From Siphonodentalium dalli (lineage: Eukaryota > Mollusca > Scaphopoda > Gadilida > Siphonodentaliidae): 64,000 nt of DNA. The stretch spans positions 173,856,310 to 173,920,309 of the forward strand of contig CP136064.1 of NCBI GenBank assembly GCA_032622095.1, read 5' to 3'. Shown here one piece after another: positions 33,530-44,662 of this stretch. The position numbers were made by a program, and so were the translations under genes. The notes under the pieces are model-generated. The model was not told the origin of the DNA, searched no databases, and was given only the letters and a program-made list of their open reading frames with translations. The stretch's first letter is position 1, and every line of letters begins with the position of its first letter.

Positions 33530-34625
33530 GTGGAGGGTTATGAAAATAGCTTTTCAGCCTTAGGGTGTCATGTGGGTACACCCTTCTCTAACATGTTAGT
33601 GTTCATTGTATATACAAGAACAAACTATCACATATATACAAAATAGCTTGTTCGGTTCAAAAATGGATTCAGTTTGGAATGGCATCTCCTCACCCTTTAA
33701 ACTTGTTGGATATGTAATTTGGAACGGGGAGAATCTCTTTGGTTTTTGTGTTGAAGGAGATTATATATAAGTTTCAATTGGACACTATCTAATACCAGTG
33801 TTATATTTTTAGGCCAACACAATGATAGGGATTTATAACCCTTCCCACAACAAAGTTAAAACAGTTACTTTGCATGCGGGATAAGATTGCCTGGTGTTCT
33901 TTCAAGGGGCAAGGGAGCAGAGTCCCTTTGAGTATGTATATAATATATGTAAATGTACCCAGGCAAGTTGAGGTTCCTTGTTGGAACTGTGAGGGAGCAT
34001 TCATTCCCATCTGCTCTGGTACATACAATCAAGTGGAGGTCCCTTGGTTGCTGTAATTTTTGTAAAGTTTTGTTGAGGGTGTTTGGTGCAGTATCCCACC
34101 CCTTAAAGTTTGATATTTTATTTCTTGAAATGTATTGCTCAGAGAGCTGTTGATTTTCTGTGGCCAATCATAATTGTCAGGTGTGGTCTGTGAGTAGGGT
34201 CACTGCTATGTAATATCAATTACATTCTCAGGTGGTAGACTTGAATAATAGGAAATTGTAGGGTCTTAACCCTGGTACAGTATAGTGGGTGAACAATCGG
34301 TAATAGCTAGTAATTTAATTCTGAGATCCATGTATAATCAACTCAATGGCAAAACTCAATTGTTTGATAAGTGGCATAAACTAAATTAAAATAACATACA
34401 GTATAACAGTCATTGGATCGCCGTTGGTGGAATGTGATGAAAACAGTTTGTTCAAAACTAAGGGTGCCATGTGGGTACACCCTTGTCCAACAATTTGTGT
34501 TCAATTGTATACACTGAGGAACAAGCTATCAAATTTATATCAACTTGTTCAGTTCTAACATGGATGTAGTCAATAGCACCTCATCACCGGTTAACCTGGT
34601 GGGAGATGTTTTGGAAAATAAAACA
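33530..34625 (+). repeat. Diverged direct duplication of a 200-bp block
   Basis: Bases 33530-33735 and 34420-34625 share, in order, TCATGTGGGTACACCCTT, GTGTTCA.TTGTATA, ACAAGCTATCA, CTTGTTC.GTTC, CATCTCCTCACC.GTTAAC-like words and a GATATGTAATTTGG / GATGTTTTGG end. Spacing between copies is about 890 bases. It may be a pair of solo terminal repeats or a simple segmental duplication; the 680 bases between show no coding. Confidence 0.6.
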
Positions 34626-36194
34626 TTTTAATTTTGGTGGGGGAAGGAAAGGATATAAATGTAAATGTGTGGTACCAGTAATCTAGGGCCACATGGCGTT
34701 GAGGAAATATCTAAATCACTGTGCAAACAATAAATTAATTTGAAGAATTTAACAGAAGTACCCTTGAAACAGGGTAGGATGCCCACATGTACCGTACATT
34801 CAAGTGAATACCAGAGTGACCATATAGTCCCTAAACAGTATAGGTTAATGTGTACCAATTAAGCAAGCTGGAAGGGATTGTTTCCCTCTGCTCTAGGAGT
34901 ATGTAAAAGCTAGGAAGAGGTGCCATGCTTAATGGCCCTTTCTTATTATTTTGGAAGATTTATCACTTGGTTGCTCATATGCTGACATGCCGGTCTGAAA
35001 TAGTTTATATGTCCTTAATGTTACCAAACCATGCACTCATAATTCCGTTCTCACTCAGGCAACACACAGGAAGATTTTGACAAAAAATTCACAGAGAGCA
35101 CCGGCAGATGAATCCCTCTTTAGCACAGGAGATAATATACTGTCCATTTCAAATTCAATATATATCGATAAAAAACCTAATTTTTGTAACACAATTACAT
35201 GTATTCATGTATGGACAGATCTAATGTTAATCTGCCCAAATCAATCGCATATTTGAATCCAATATCAAGTCGCCACTCTTTTCCTCTATTTAATGATAAT
35301 TAACGAAGCAACTTCGCAGTACACCAATTACGTGTGATGCTGGTTTAACCTGAACCAATCACTGATATAAACTATACTTAGTTTGTGCTTGCCAATAGGT
35401 CATCGAGTTCATTTTCAATACAAAAACTAATTTGAAATTATTGCTGAAATATAGGAAAAGAGTGGTGACTTGAATTCAAATAAGACACGCCCCTATGACC
35501 CGTACTAAATTTGTACTGTATTACACTGAACAAAAATACATCTGCACCTTAATTTACCCACGTACCATAAGATAAGATAAAATATGTTTTAATGGCCTTT
35601 GAATATAACTATTACAAGTAACAGACAAAAATACAAATAAATGACAAGTACAAGAGATAGCTTTCAGAAAAATTATGATATATCATCAATAATCTGCAGT
35701 ACAGTTGAGTTAAATGTGGAATACATGTACATATGGCAATTTATCAATATCACGGGTTTTACTGTAGATTTAGCTCTGTAAAGAGGTTGTTTGGTACTAT
35801 CAGGTGACCAAATGACAAAAAACCATTGGGGATAGTATAATGACCATTTGTTTCCATTATGGTCGCTTTAACTTGTGCATTAGGTTGATCCAATGCAATA
35901 TTGTCCATATCATACTTGCATGGAACTCTATTGACCCTGCTATTGCTACACTCATAGATTTGGTCCAATTCAAATCTGCCCTATAGTATAGGTTATATAA
36001 TGACCACTTCAAACTTTACAACCAACCCATACCTAATCCGTATTTTTATCTTGTTTCTAATAATCACAAAAATTACAAAATTATAATGTGTTAAATGCCA
36101 CATCAAAATTGCATAGCTCCTTTAAGGCTTCAGCTTATTGAAGATTTAAAGGAGTAACATTTATATATCAGAGTTATGAAGGCACAAACTCAGT

Positions 36195-36410
36195 ATGTGC
36201 TTAATTCAGTGAGCGTGAACAAGTTCTTATTTCTTATCGAAATGGCCATGTATCGATCGGAATGGAACATTGAGATGTCCCTCAACTCAGATCAAGCTTG
36301 AAAATCAGTCCCGATTTTTTTCCATGTCTGTGTTTCTCGAACAGCCTAGACAACACTGTTCAAACCCTGTGCCAAACTCATCTAGCCCAGACTGCGATAA
36401 TCGTAATTGT
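36195..36410. repeat. Dispersed repeat, second copy (inverted to 20535-20725)
   Basis: Reverse-complement match to 20535-20725 through CTTATCGAAATGGCCATGTA, GAGATGTCCCTCAACTC and CTAGCCCAGACTGCGAT. It is slightly longer here because of a short insertion around 36325-36365. Confidence 0.75.
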
Positions 36411-36717
36411 ATAAAACAATTGATACCAGGATTTCACCAGACCTGATGATGACATTTTGAAAAATTCTCTTTCAATTTGAAAAGTCAATGCAAATTTGCA
36501 TGGCATCTGGGGTAAGCATTCCGGTATTGACAGCATTCTGGACTTCTGGTGTGGACATATTAATTTTTTTTGGCTATACATGTATTTTCAAAAGTACTAG
36601 TGCTTAATATTTCCTTTGTACACATGGTTCGTTCTTCCATTTCCCTAAAGGCTAATGCAAAAATAATTCACATTTAGCAAAACTTTTGGCTAGTCACTTT
36701 TTATTTCTTACTTAGTG

Positions 36718-36951
36718 TTACTTAGTGTTGTTCCTGACATCAGGCCCTGCTTCTATTGTCAGCTCGTCTTCCATCATCTTATTTATTAATGGTGCTTTGT
36801 AATCATATCGTTTGTCACTTTTGTCAAGAAATTTGTCAATTTTGTTTTTGAAAGTGAACAGGCTTTCCGTAGAAACCATTGTTGATGGTAATTTATTCCA
36901 GTTATTTGTCACTCAGACAGGAATACAGCTACTTCTCAGTTTATTGTGACA
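36718..36951 (-). pseudogene. 3' end of a LINE-type reverse transcriptase
   Basis: The minus-strand peptide NNWNKLPSTMVSTESLFTFK, followed by NKIDKFLDK, matches the C-terminal WN-LP...V...S...FK-rLDkf signature of non-LTR retrotransposon polymerases. A stop lies just upstream and no palm-domain motif (YxDD) is found nearby, so this is a 5'-truncated remnant of about 60-75 residues, as is typical of LINE insertions. I see no clear poly-A or microsatellite tail. Confidence 0.55.
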
Positions 36952-38427
36952 AGACTGATGGTATAATGTATATGTGAGCTTTCATCCTTTAGCCATATCA
37001 AACATATATGCTCTGAGTGGTAGCAACTTCTTCTCACCTTCACACTGGATTCCCCTCAAAATTTGTTCAGCCTCAATTACATGTAGATCAAGACTAAATG
37101 CCAAACTTGGTACAAAATTTTAAAATATTGGTCAAACAATACCATTCATTATAGGAAACTCTGACAATAGTTTTATTAGTTAATGGTGTTTTATAAGGTT
37201 AGGAAAAGTTTACATAGCTATTCATCTTTGTTTCGATGTGTCCTTCCTATGCAGCAACCATACTACAATATTATTGTTCGGTGAGTGGTTTATTATTCTA
37301 TGATAAACCACAATAGAGAGGCAAGAATTATTAATAATTAACTGCTTTCTTTTGATATCAAAAGTCATTCAAGTAGTGATTGTCGAAATATAATATGCAA
37401 TGTTGCAGAAATTTATAGCATTTTTTTTGGCCTCTTGAGTTGGGAGTCTATTCATTTATTGACCCAGGAGAGCATGTTCCGGTGTGGACATCTATTGAGG
37501 GGCATAAGGGGAAGGGGTGTGGGTCGTTGCTCATCATGGCCTAAAATTCATACCGATACTTCTTCTAAAATATTTACTTATTAAATCTTTTCCAATAGGC
37601 ACTTGAAGAATACAGAGACCATGATAAATTTTGGACATTCAGATATTTTGTGGTACTACAAACTGAGGTTAATTATGCACATGTAATATCTCCACGTAAA
37701 GATTGATGACACTTATTGATCACACACATTTTGAAATCGCTGATTTCCCAATTTTTCGAATAACTAAAGATGTTTAGAAATGTTTTCAAATGCTATTTTT
37801 ACTTCAATTGTTAGTGATGATTGTCTGTGTATAGCAGTAAATTTCAGGTTGAAATATATTCAGGATAACTAAAAAAATTTAAATTGCCTTAATATTCAGA
37901 GCGAGCGCACCAAGCAGGGATGAAAAATCAGGCAATTAGTCCATTTTGGTACAATCTTAATATTTTTGGCATTTGGTAGATTTATATTTTTTTCGCATAT
38001 AATTAGCCAAAAAATAAAAGGAATCGGAGAACATTTATTTTTTCTCTCAAGTGACAACAAAAACATGTAAACAGGAATGCCATAGTTTGGCATACAACTC
38101 TTTCATGGAATCCAAATAAGCATACCCGTATCCCATTAAAATACTACATCAATTAGCTGAATTGTATGTGATCTTTTTTATCAATAAAGAATGCAATATT
38201 CTCCACATTTCCAACATGATATGAAACCTGGTATGACGAAACAGTCTGGTACACAATGACGAAACAATCTTGTACAAAATGTCCAGATGGTATGAAACGA
38301 CCATGCTACAAAGCGTCACGGTCTAGATACCTGACCATCATGAATGTTACTTAGTCAAGACTACTAGTAGATTACCTGATTTATTTAATATTGTAATAAT
38401 ATTCTATTTGACATGTCATTATTTCAG
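36952..38427. other. No gene; intron sequence before GLUT exon 2
   Basis: AT-rich. Bases 38401-38427 supply a pyrimidine-rich stretch and TTATTTCAG acceptor for the following exon. Confidence 0.5.
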
Positions 38428-38526
38428 AAGATGACTGGTAACTTGGCGTTTGCCATATTTTCCTGCGTAATTGGTTCATCCTTCCAGTTTGGCTATAACA
38501 CCGGTGTCATAAATTCACCAGAAAAT
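38428..38526 (+). CDS. SLC2A: Glucose transporter (GLUT) exon 2, TM1
   Basis: A 99-base exon between TTATTTCAG and GTGAGT, phase 0 at both ends. It encodes [20 protein letters not shown], then [13 protein letters not shown]: the cytosolic K-x-T-G entry, transmembrane helix 1 and the [11 protein letters not shown] signature shared by class I facilitative glucose transporters (GLUT1-4). These proteins move hexoses down their gradient across the plasma membrane. An ATG upstream at 38413 lies in the intron and reads through the acceptor, so it is not needed as a start. Upstream neighbour exon is probably 18460-18579; the next exon lies 15.4 kb downstream beyond two large transposons. Confidence 0.93.
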
Positions 38527-38740
38527 GTGAGTATACACACGCGCGCATGCATTTTCTGTTACTCTCGGCTACGATTACATCCATTACTCCTGTATGCAAT
38601 GTCTTTTGTTGAATAGATTGGTTCTTGGTCCAGAACTGTTAAAATCCTGTAGTGACCATCATTTGCTGATCGGTTGAGTTGCCAGGCTCACTACTAGTAT
38701 TTGTTTCCTTAAATATTGTGCACCTGGTACCTCTCTAGTG

Positions 38741-39198
38741 ACAAGCCTGAGTTTAGTGTGTCTGTCATATGCAGAATGAGATCCCTAGAGGGTGAATTTA
38801 GTGATGCTATCTGCACAGCGGGCCAGCATCACCAAGTAATGGATCTGGGGACCTCATTCTGCTTAGGTCTCAATTTCTCTGGAAAGTTTCTTTATTATCA
38901 AATTTCTATAGAAACTTCTTCACATAGATTCTATTTCTTTTTAGTTTAGTTTCTCTACATCCCCAAATTGGCATGACACATTGCATTATCGAGGTTCCCA
39001 ATGGGCTTACATCACAATATTCATCATTTGGGAACTTCAGTCTGAGTCTATGTCTCCCACATCTGATGAGGCCATGCAGAATGCGGTCCCCAGAAGGTTA
39101 ATTTTGTGATGCTAACCCACTATGCGGGATAGCGTCGCTAAATTCACCCTCTGGGGACCTCATTCTGCAAATGACAGGCACACTAAACACAGGCTTGT
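38741..39198. mobile_element. Palindromic MITE, ACAAGCCTG ends
   Basis: The left arm from ACAAGCCTGAGTTTAGTGTG through GCAGAATGAG, AGAGGGTGAATTTAG and GATGCTAT is mirrored by the right arm ending in CACTAAACACAGGCTTGT. Arm length is about 75 bases or more, and the GGGGACCTCATTCTGC word also repeats in the middle. AGTG lies outside both ends but not in register, so the TSD is uncertain. Confidence 0.75.
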
Positions 39199-39549
39199 TT
39201 AGTGAACTTTCTATATAGATTCAGAGGTACAAAATAATAATTTTGATTAAGAGAGACCAGATGATAGGAGCATTTGTCACTGGGAAGTAATTTTTTCACA
39301 ATTTGTGGAATTAAATTTGACGTGGGCTTTAAGACAAGATAAACTAAGATGATGAAACTTATTTTAGGCATCAGAAATAACCTTGACAAGACAGACAAAT
39401 AAATGTAAGAACAAATAAATAATTGAAATTACAAATTCCTCACTAAATTGCACATTACCTATCATTCAGTCTTAAGAAAATTGAAAATAGAACACACAAG
39501 CAAAATGCTAAATTTGAGTGATCAAATTATAGTTTTACGAATGACCGGA

Positions 39550-39709
39550 ACTATTCATTATGACGTTAGGATTATCCCCTCTAGCTATTAATCGACTCGC
39601 CTTGTTACGCGAAGCGTGACCAACCAATCAATTTTAACCTCACCCATGTCACGCTGAGTGAATAGAGTCCGTACCTAATCCCCTCACTTTCCTTCTGGCG
39701 GTTATCGAC
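39550..39709. repeat. DIRS inverted terminal repeat (3' side of the element)
   Basis: Reverse complement of 44483-44643 with few differences; shared words include TATTCATTATGACGTTAGGA, CGACTCGCCTTGTTACGCGA and TTCTGGCGGTTATCGAC. Outside it, bases 39506-39549 are an unpaired extension whose complement is found only in the internal complementary region. Confidence 0.92.
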
Positions 39710-39760
39710 AACCACCACAAGAAAGTTTTATTGACAAAAAGCGGGGAGGCGGGACGGGCC

Positions 39761-39860
39761 GTCATAATGAATAGTTCCGGTCATTCGTAAAACTATAATT
39801 TGATCACTCAAATTTAGCATTTTTACGTCATGACCTCCACTATTCATTATGACGTTAGGA
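39761..39860. repeat. DIRS internal complementary region
   Basis: The first about 62 bases are the reverse complement of the 39506-39567 end. The remaining about 40 are the reverse complement of the 44622-44662 end. The two halves meet at AGCATTTTTACG, which is the sequence expected when the two element ends are joined. In DIRS elements such a region templates the head-to-tail join during replication. Confidence 0.9.
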
Positions 39861-40209
39861 ATAATACAGATTCCAACAGAAACACATGGAGGTGGGATAT
39901 CCACAAGTCAACAATGTCAATAAAACTAGCAGAACTCACCCCAAAACTTGGCAAGCCATCCCTGCTAAGAACTGTATATATACATGTAGATCTTCAGTCT
40001 AAAAATTTGCGATTGCTGTCGTCCGACTGAATCCGCATTATCATAACATGAAACACAAAGCCACACTGGTCTGTCTGCTCCCATGTGGAATCACCATACT
40101 GTATATACATCCCCAAACATATAAACAACATCTTAGAGATACTTTCTCCAAATGGCGACTCGCCAGAAATATGTAGTTAAAAACATCATTGAATCTCTAC
40201 TCCGTAGAA

Positions 40210-41280
40210 TTATTGTCTCCCTGACAAAACCTCAATATTCAATGGCTTCAAATAATGTCGAATGAACGTAGAATCTTGCGTCCAATCTGCAGCCTCCAGC
40301 ACCTGCTTAAGGTTGGCACCGTTGAACAGTGCCCAAGCCGGACCCACACTGCGTGTAGAATGACCCGAAACTGCAGGAACTGGCTTATTCTTCAAATCAT
40401 AGCACAGCTTGATGCATTCCACCAACCAGTGAGATATAGTCTGACTAGAAACTGGATGGTGTGGTTTTGAATATGATAGGAATAAAGACATACTGCTGAC
40501 TGCGGAAGTTGCTTCCAAACGCAATCCTGATGTTCTCTGGATATAATGCAGAATACAATGTAGTTCTTTTAGGATCCAACTGTTCACAGTCCGGAAAGGC
40601 CGGTATAAAAATAGATTGAGAGTGATGTGCAGGCCGATCTTGCTTAGCCAGTCCAGCTCTCATAAAGGTAAGACCTTGCCGTTGAATGTTGACATATCCT
40701 TCACCCAGTTTAAGCGCTTGCAAATCACTGCAACGTCTGAAAGATGTGACCGCAATCAACAGCACCGTTTTGAACGTCACCAGTTTCAACGATGCATCCT
40801 CCAAAGGTTCAAAAGGTCTTGACTGTAAACATTCTAAAATAAGAGAAAGATCCCATGTTGGTAAAAGTTGTCTAAGAGGAGGTCGTTCATTGAACACCCC
40901 TTTGAGAAGTCGAATGATTTTGGGATGTTGACCTATGGGAAACCTATCGATGCAAGGCAAAAAAGCTGATAACATAGAGCGATATCCAGTTATCGTAGAA
41001 TATGCTAACCCTTTTTCGAACAGATCTGACAAAAAATTAGCACATTCTGTCAAAGTCGCCTTATAGGGATTAACTTGTTTTCCCAAACACCAGCTATGGA
41101 ATTGTCGAAATTTGCTAGCATAATCTTTTCTTGTTTCCTGTCGCCAGGAGTGGGACAAAAGCTGTCGAGCTCCTGACGAAAAGCCATCTGTTTCGAACTG
41201 TTGGTTGAGAGTAGCCAAGCCATCAGATTCAACATTTTGAGATTGACATGCATTATTTCCCCGTTCGCCTGTGTCAAGAG
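40210..41280 (-). pseudogene. DIRS tyrosine recombinase (one frameshift)
   Basis: The minus-strand frame enters from an overlap with the RNase H frame. The N-terminal SAM-like region (SWRQETRKDYASKFRQFHSW ... TITGYRSMLSAF) covers about 41140-40960. The catalytic part has Arg in VTSFRRCSDLQALKLGEG (near 40740). A frameshift near 40560-40590 follows. In the second frame come HPVSSQTISHWL, the HxxR box in SGHSTRSVGPAWALF (near 40340) and the tyrosine in TFIRHYLKPLN (near 40245). All recognisable catalytic residues are present, so a single shift appears to be the main lesion. The enzyme would integrate the circular DNA form. Confidence 0.88.
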
Positions 41281-43351
41281 ATTCGGACCCAGAGGTAATT
41301 TGACTGGCAAAGCTACTAGCAGATTCAACAACCGAGGATACCAACATTGATTTGGCCACCCTGGAGTGATCATTATCACGGTGCAAGGAAATCTCTCGAG
41401 ATGGCTCAGAACACGCATTATTAATGGAAATGGAGGGAATGCATATAGAAACAGATTCGTCCAAGGAATGGTTAAGGCATCCTGTGCCCATGCTAATGGA
41501 TGGGGAATCCAAGAACAAAACCGGTTGATTTGTCGGTTGTCCCATGTTGCGAACATGTCGACTGTGGGACAACCCCAAATCTGAAAAAGATTCTGGACCA
41601 CCGTTTTGTTCAGGCACCATTCGTTCTGATTGAGAGATCTCCGGCTGTAATAATCTGCTATTACATTGAGCCGACCCTGAATGTGAGCAGCTGAAATCAT
41701 TATATTGTGCTCGAGAGCCAGATGCCACAGTTTCAGTGTCAACTGACATAGTATTGGAGACTTGGTTCCTCCTTGTTTGTTTAAATACTGAACCACGGTT
41801 GAGTTGTCAAAGCGAATCAAAACATGTTTGCCGACAATCATTTGTAGAAACCGACGAAGTGACTGAATAACTGCCTCCAGCTCTAGTTGATTGATATGGC
41901 TCACTTTTTGAAAAGGAGACCACACTCCCTGAACTACGAGATTGTCTATTGTGCCTGCCCAACCATGTCGCCCGCGGCATCGGTGGTAATCGTCACTACC
42001 GGAGTTGAAATTTTCAGTGGTTGCCCTTGCGCAATATTTACATCGTTCAACCACCAATTGAGACATGCCTTCAGGTTTGTTGACCTCGGTATTATCGTCT
42101 CTAAACTCATTCGACTTGGTGACCAATTTTGCAGGAGATGCTGTTGAAGTGGGCGCATGAACAGCCGAGCATTTGGAATCACGGATATAAGCGAGGCTAT
42201 CATTCCTAGTAACAACAAAAACTGTCGCGATGTTACATTCGGTTGACTGAGCCTTAGAACCACTTGTTTTAGACCCGATAGTCTCTCTTGAGTAGGGAAT
42301 ACTGTTCCTGCTTTCAGATCGAACAGACACCCCAGATAAATGAACCGAAGGGACGGAGTTAGATTTGATTTCTCTTGATTTATCAAGAACCCCAATTCGG
42401 TCAGGGTTTGAATTACTAACGATCGATCGTTTAGCAACTGATTGTGTGACCGATTCACTACTAACCAGTCATCTAAGTAGGTTATCAGTCTTACACCGCG
42501 TTTTCTCAGCAATGCTGCTGCTACCGACGTCAGCCGTGTGAAAAAATCGAGGTGACATGGTCGGGCCGAAGCAAAGAGCACGAAATTGATAATTTTTCTT
42601 GCGAAATCGGAACCGAAAATACTTTCTGTGTGCTTTTGCAATCAAAATGTGATTGTAAGCGTCGCATAAATCCAGGGTTATTGCATGATCTCCCCGGTTT
42701 ACTAATTGGAACACTGATTTTAGAGTGTCCATTTTGAAATGTGTTTGCACGATATAACGATTCAGAAGTTTTACATTCAGAACTGGTCTGAATTTTCCGT
42801 TCTTTTTGGGGACCAGATAAATTTTGCTGTAGAACCCGTCTATTGCCAAATGATCGGGAACTTTTTCTACAATACGTTTTTGCAGAAGTTGATGTACTTC
42901 TTGCTGTACCAAATCTCCCTGGTGTGGAGGAAGATTGGTTTCCCTCACACCGGAGAATTTTGGAACAGTATGAAATTCCAGACGTAAACCCTGGGATATT
43001 ATGCTCAACACATACGGGTCGCTTGTGATTGCTTTCCAAGATGTCATAAAATGAGACAAGCGACCCCCGACCGGAATTTCTGGCATAGGATTTATTATAC
43101 TTACACGATAGTCAGAATCTCTGTCCACGTCCTCGACCACGAGGTCGGCCCCTTGAATTGGAGTTAGACCAGCCGTTGTCTCGAGATCCGGAGTGGTAAT
43201 ATCGAGATCCTTGACTTGAACTAGCTTTTGATGATCCCGCTGAGGCGCTCGAATCAAGCTTGGGGATCCAAAATTTGAACATCGCATCTCTGTTTGGAGT
43301 GAAACCACTCGACGAATGAGAATGCGAACCGAAACTAGCGCTAGCCGCCAT
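41050..43351 (-). pseudogene. DIRS reverse transcriptase-RNase H (several frameshifts)
   Basis: Probably starts at 43351 (MAASASFGSHSHSSSG) with a Ser-rich, RG-rich leader ending GRGRGQRF. A shift near 43120 leads to GGRLSHFMTSWKAITSD, then RT motifs LVPKKNGKFRPVLNVKLLN and ITLDLCDAYNHI (near 42690). A shift near 42560 leads to RLITYLDDWLVV with the YLDD active site (near 42480), then RFIYLGCLFD. A shift near 41960 leads to the RNase H and linked region: QLELEAVIQSL, LIRFDNSTVVQYLNKQGG, HIQGRLNVIADYYSR, VDMFATWDNRQ and YAFPPFPLIMRVL. The order is that of DIRS pol. It overlaps the recombinase frame, as is usual for this group. Confidence 0.9.
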
Positions 43352-43354
43352 TTT

Positions 43355-44455
43355 TTATTTCTTTATTACCGGTGGACCTGCGCTTGTTACCGTACTCGTC
43401 CTTTTACGTTCCTTTTGACTTTCCGATTCAGGCAATAGTTCGAGCATTTCTTTGCGCCTTTCTTTTCGCGATTTAAGCAATGGCTCCAAACCATTCCCAA
43501 ACACACCATCCCCGGTCAGAGGGAGATTCGCCATAGAACTCGTGGGATCACTGGTGTACCAATCAGAATCAGTCATAGCACATGTACGGTGAATAATGTG
43601 ATGAAACGCTGTCGTGCGTCCGATCTGATCCAAACCCTTAGATGTAATTTCGAAAGAGTCTTTCAAAAGAGAAATTGCCTCCGTAATGTCACAGTTATCT
43701 TTTTCCAGACAACTCAGCAGTTTCGCCAAAGATTGCTGGGTGTAGAGCTGAGCTATAATAGCAACTCGACCTGCTTGTTGGCCCTTGTAAGCTATTTCTT
43801 CCAGCATTTTGCATGGCTGGGAATGAAGACTTGTTACTTTTTGCGTGAAGCGATTTTTGTGCAAACCCCGAGTTCCATATTTCTTGGTTATTGCTTCTAC
43901 CAATAATGGATCAAGTGGCGGAACATTCAAAAACTCTGTAGTGTCTTCGTCAATGGGTAACCGATCATAAGTGTCCTCGTTATACGAAGATAAATTTCGA
44001 GGATGGTCAGATCTGAGAGATTGCATTAACAGATCTTTTTGTGCTTGGTCAATGTGAAGCCCCATCTTTTCAACAGGCACCGCTATTTGGAAACTGGTTT
44101 CCCCAAAAATCTCAGATAATGATTTTCGAACAGTGGATTTTGCGGTGTCAGCATCACTGCACATGTCCTCCGAATCATCCGATGATAAATTATTTGCATG
44201 TATACTAATTTCGTCCCCTCTTTGTGAGGATACTGGGGAATCATCGGTTTTATGTTCAGATCGCGTTTGCTGTGCGTCTGACAATAAAGTGACCAGTTGA
44301 TCTAATTGACCCTTCATTGTAGAGAAATTTTGCATCATATCCACCTGGATTTTGTCACACCTGTCCTCCACCAAATCCAAACGAGATTTCTTCTTCTTTC
44401 CTTTGCCCTTACCCGGGCTATTAGTCGTAATACAGGAATTTTCTGTGTCCGACAT
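43355..44455 (-). CDS. DIRS gag-like ORF1
   Basis: An uninterrupted frame of 366 codons whose ATG is 27 bases inside the terminal repeat boundary at 44483. The N-terminus is Lys-rich (GKGKGKKKKSRLDL), followed by a probable coiled coil (VEDRCDKIQVDMMQNFSTMK), an acidic Ser/Asp-rich stretch and a helical C-terminal half ending in basic ERRKEMLELLPESESQKERK. No zinc knuckle is visible. Position and composition, not sequence identity, identify it as the structural protein. It stops four bases before the likely pol start at 43351. This is the only undamaged ORF in the element. Confidence 0.75.
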   Translation of the reverse strand: MSDTENSCITTNSPGKGKGKKKKSRLDLVEDRCDKIQVDMMQNFSTMKGQLDQLVTLLSDAQQTRSEHKTDDSPVSSQRGDEISIHANNLSSDDSEDMCSDADTAKSTVRKSLSEIFGETSFQIAVPVEKMGLHIDQAQKDLLMQSLRSDHPRNLSSYNEDTYDRLPIDEDTTEFLNVPPLDPLLVEAITKKYGTRGLHKNRFTQKVTSLHSQPCKMLEEIAYKGQQAGRVAIIAQLYTQQSLAKLLSCLEKDNCDITEAISLLKDSFEITSKGLDQIGRTTAFHHIIHRTCAMTDSDWYTSDPTSSMANLPLTGDGVFGNGLEPLLKSRKERRKEMLELLPESESQKERKRTSTVTSAGPPVIKK

Positions 44456-44482
44456 AATGTGGTAACAAGATTAAACACCTCT

Positions 44483-44643
44483 GTCGATAACCGCCAGAAA
44501 TGGAAGTGAGGGGATTAGGGACGGACTCTATTCACTCAGCGTGACTTGGGTGAGGTTAAAATTGATTGGTTGGTCACGCTTCGCGTAACAAGGCGAGTCG
44601 ATTAATAGCTAGAGGGGATAATCCTAACGTCATAATGAATAGT
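44483..44643. repeat. DIRS inverted terminal repeat (5' side of the element)
   Basis: Partner of 39550-39709. The outer extension 44644-44662 (AGGTCATGACGTAAAA) has its complement only in the internal complementary region. The promoter for the minus-strand transcript should lie in this repeat. Confidence 0.92.
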
Positions 44644-44662
44644 GGAGGTCATGACGTAAAAA

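Larger units (their letters stand above)
32227..36717. other. No gene; contains a diverged local duplication
   Basis: No recognised domain in any open frame. The direct duplication at 33530-34620 and the inverted dispersed repeat at 36195-36410 are listed separately. The open frame at 32521-32829 is unfamiliar and I cannot support it as a gene. Confidence 0.5.
18580..38427 (+). other. Presumed GLUT intron 1 (about 19.8 kb)
   Basis: If exon 1 is right, this intron holds the GTCGGC-rich inverted-repeat element, two tandem arrays, the composite CAGAGGCGG element, the hAT element with its broken transposase and a LINE tail. No further transporter exon is visible in it. Confidence 0.4.
39506..44662 (-). 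mobile_element. Near-complete DIRS-type tyrosine-recombinase retrotransposon
   Basis: Transcribed on the minus strand: gag-like ORF (44455-43355), reverse transcriptase/RNase H (43351 to about 41050, shifted) and tyrosine recombinase (about 41280-40210, shifted). Inverted terminal repeats of about 160 bp lie at 44483-44643 and 39550-39709. A 100-bp internal complementary region at 39761-39860 carries the complements of both outer ends. This is the full DIRS plan, which replicates through a circle and integrates by recombinase instead of DDE integrase. No target duplication is expected or seen; the ends meet in short A runs. At least four frame breaks make this copy inactive, but its structure is intact. 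It lies antisense in GLUT intron 2. Confidence 0.93.

Noticed and set aside
38413-38427. ATG just upstream of GLUT exon 2 as translation start
   Set aside because: It lies in the polypyrimidine/acceptor region (TTATTTCAG), and class I exons begin at the Lys codon after the splice site.
43589-43906. Plus-strand frame opposite the DIRS gag
   Set aside because: It is a shadow of the 366-codon minus-strand frame, with no independent evidence.
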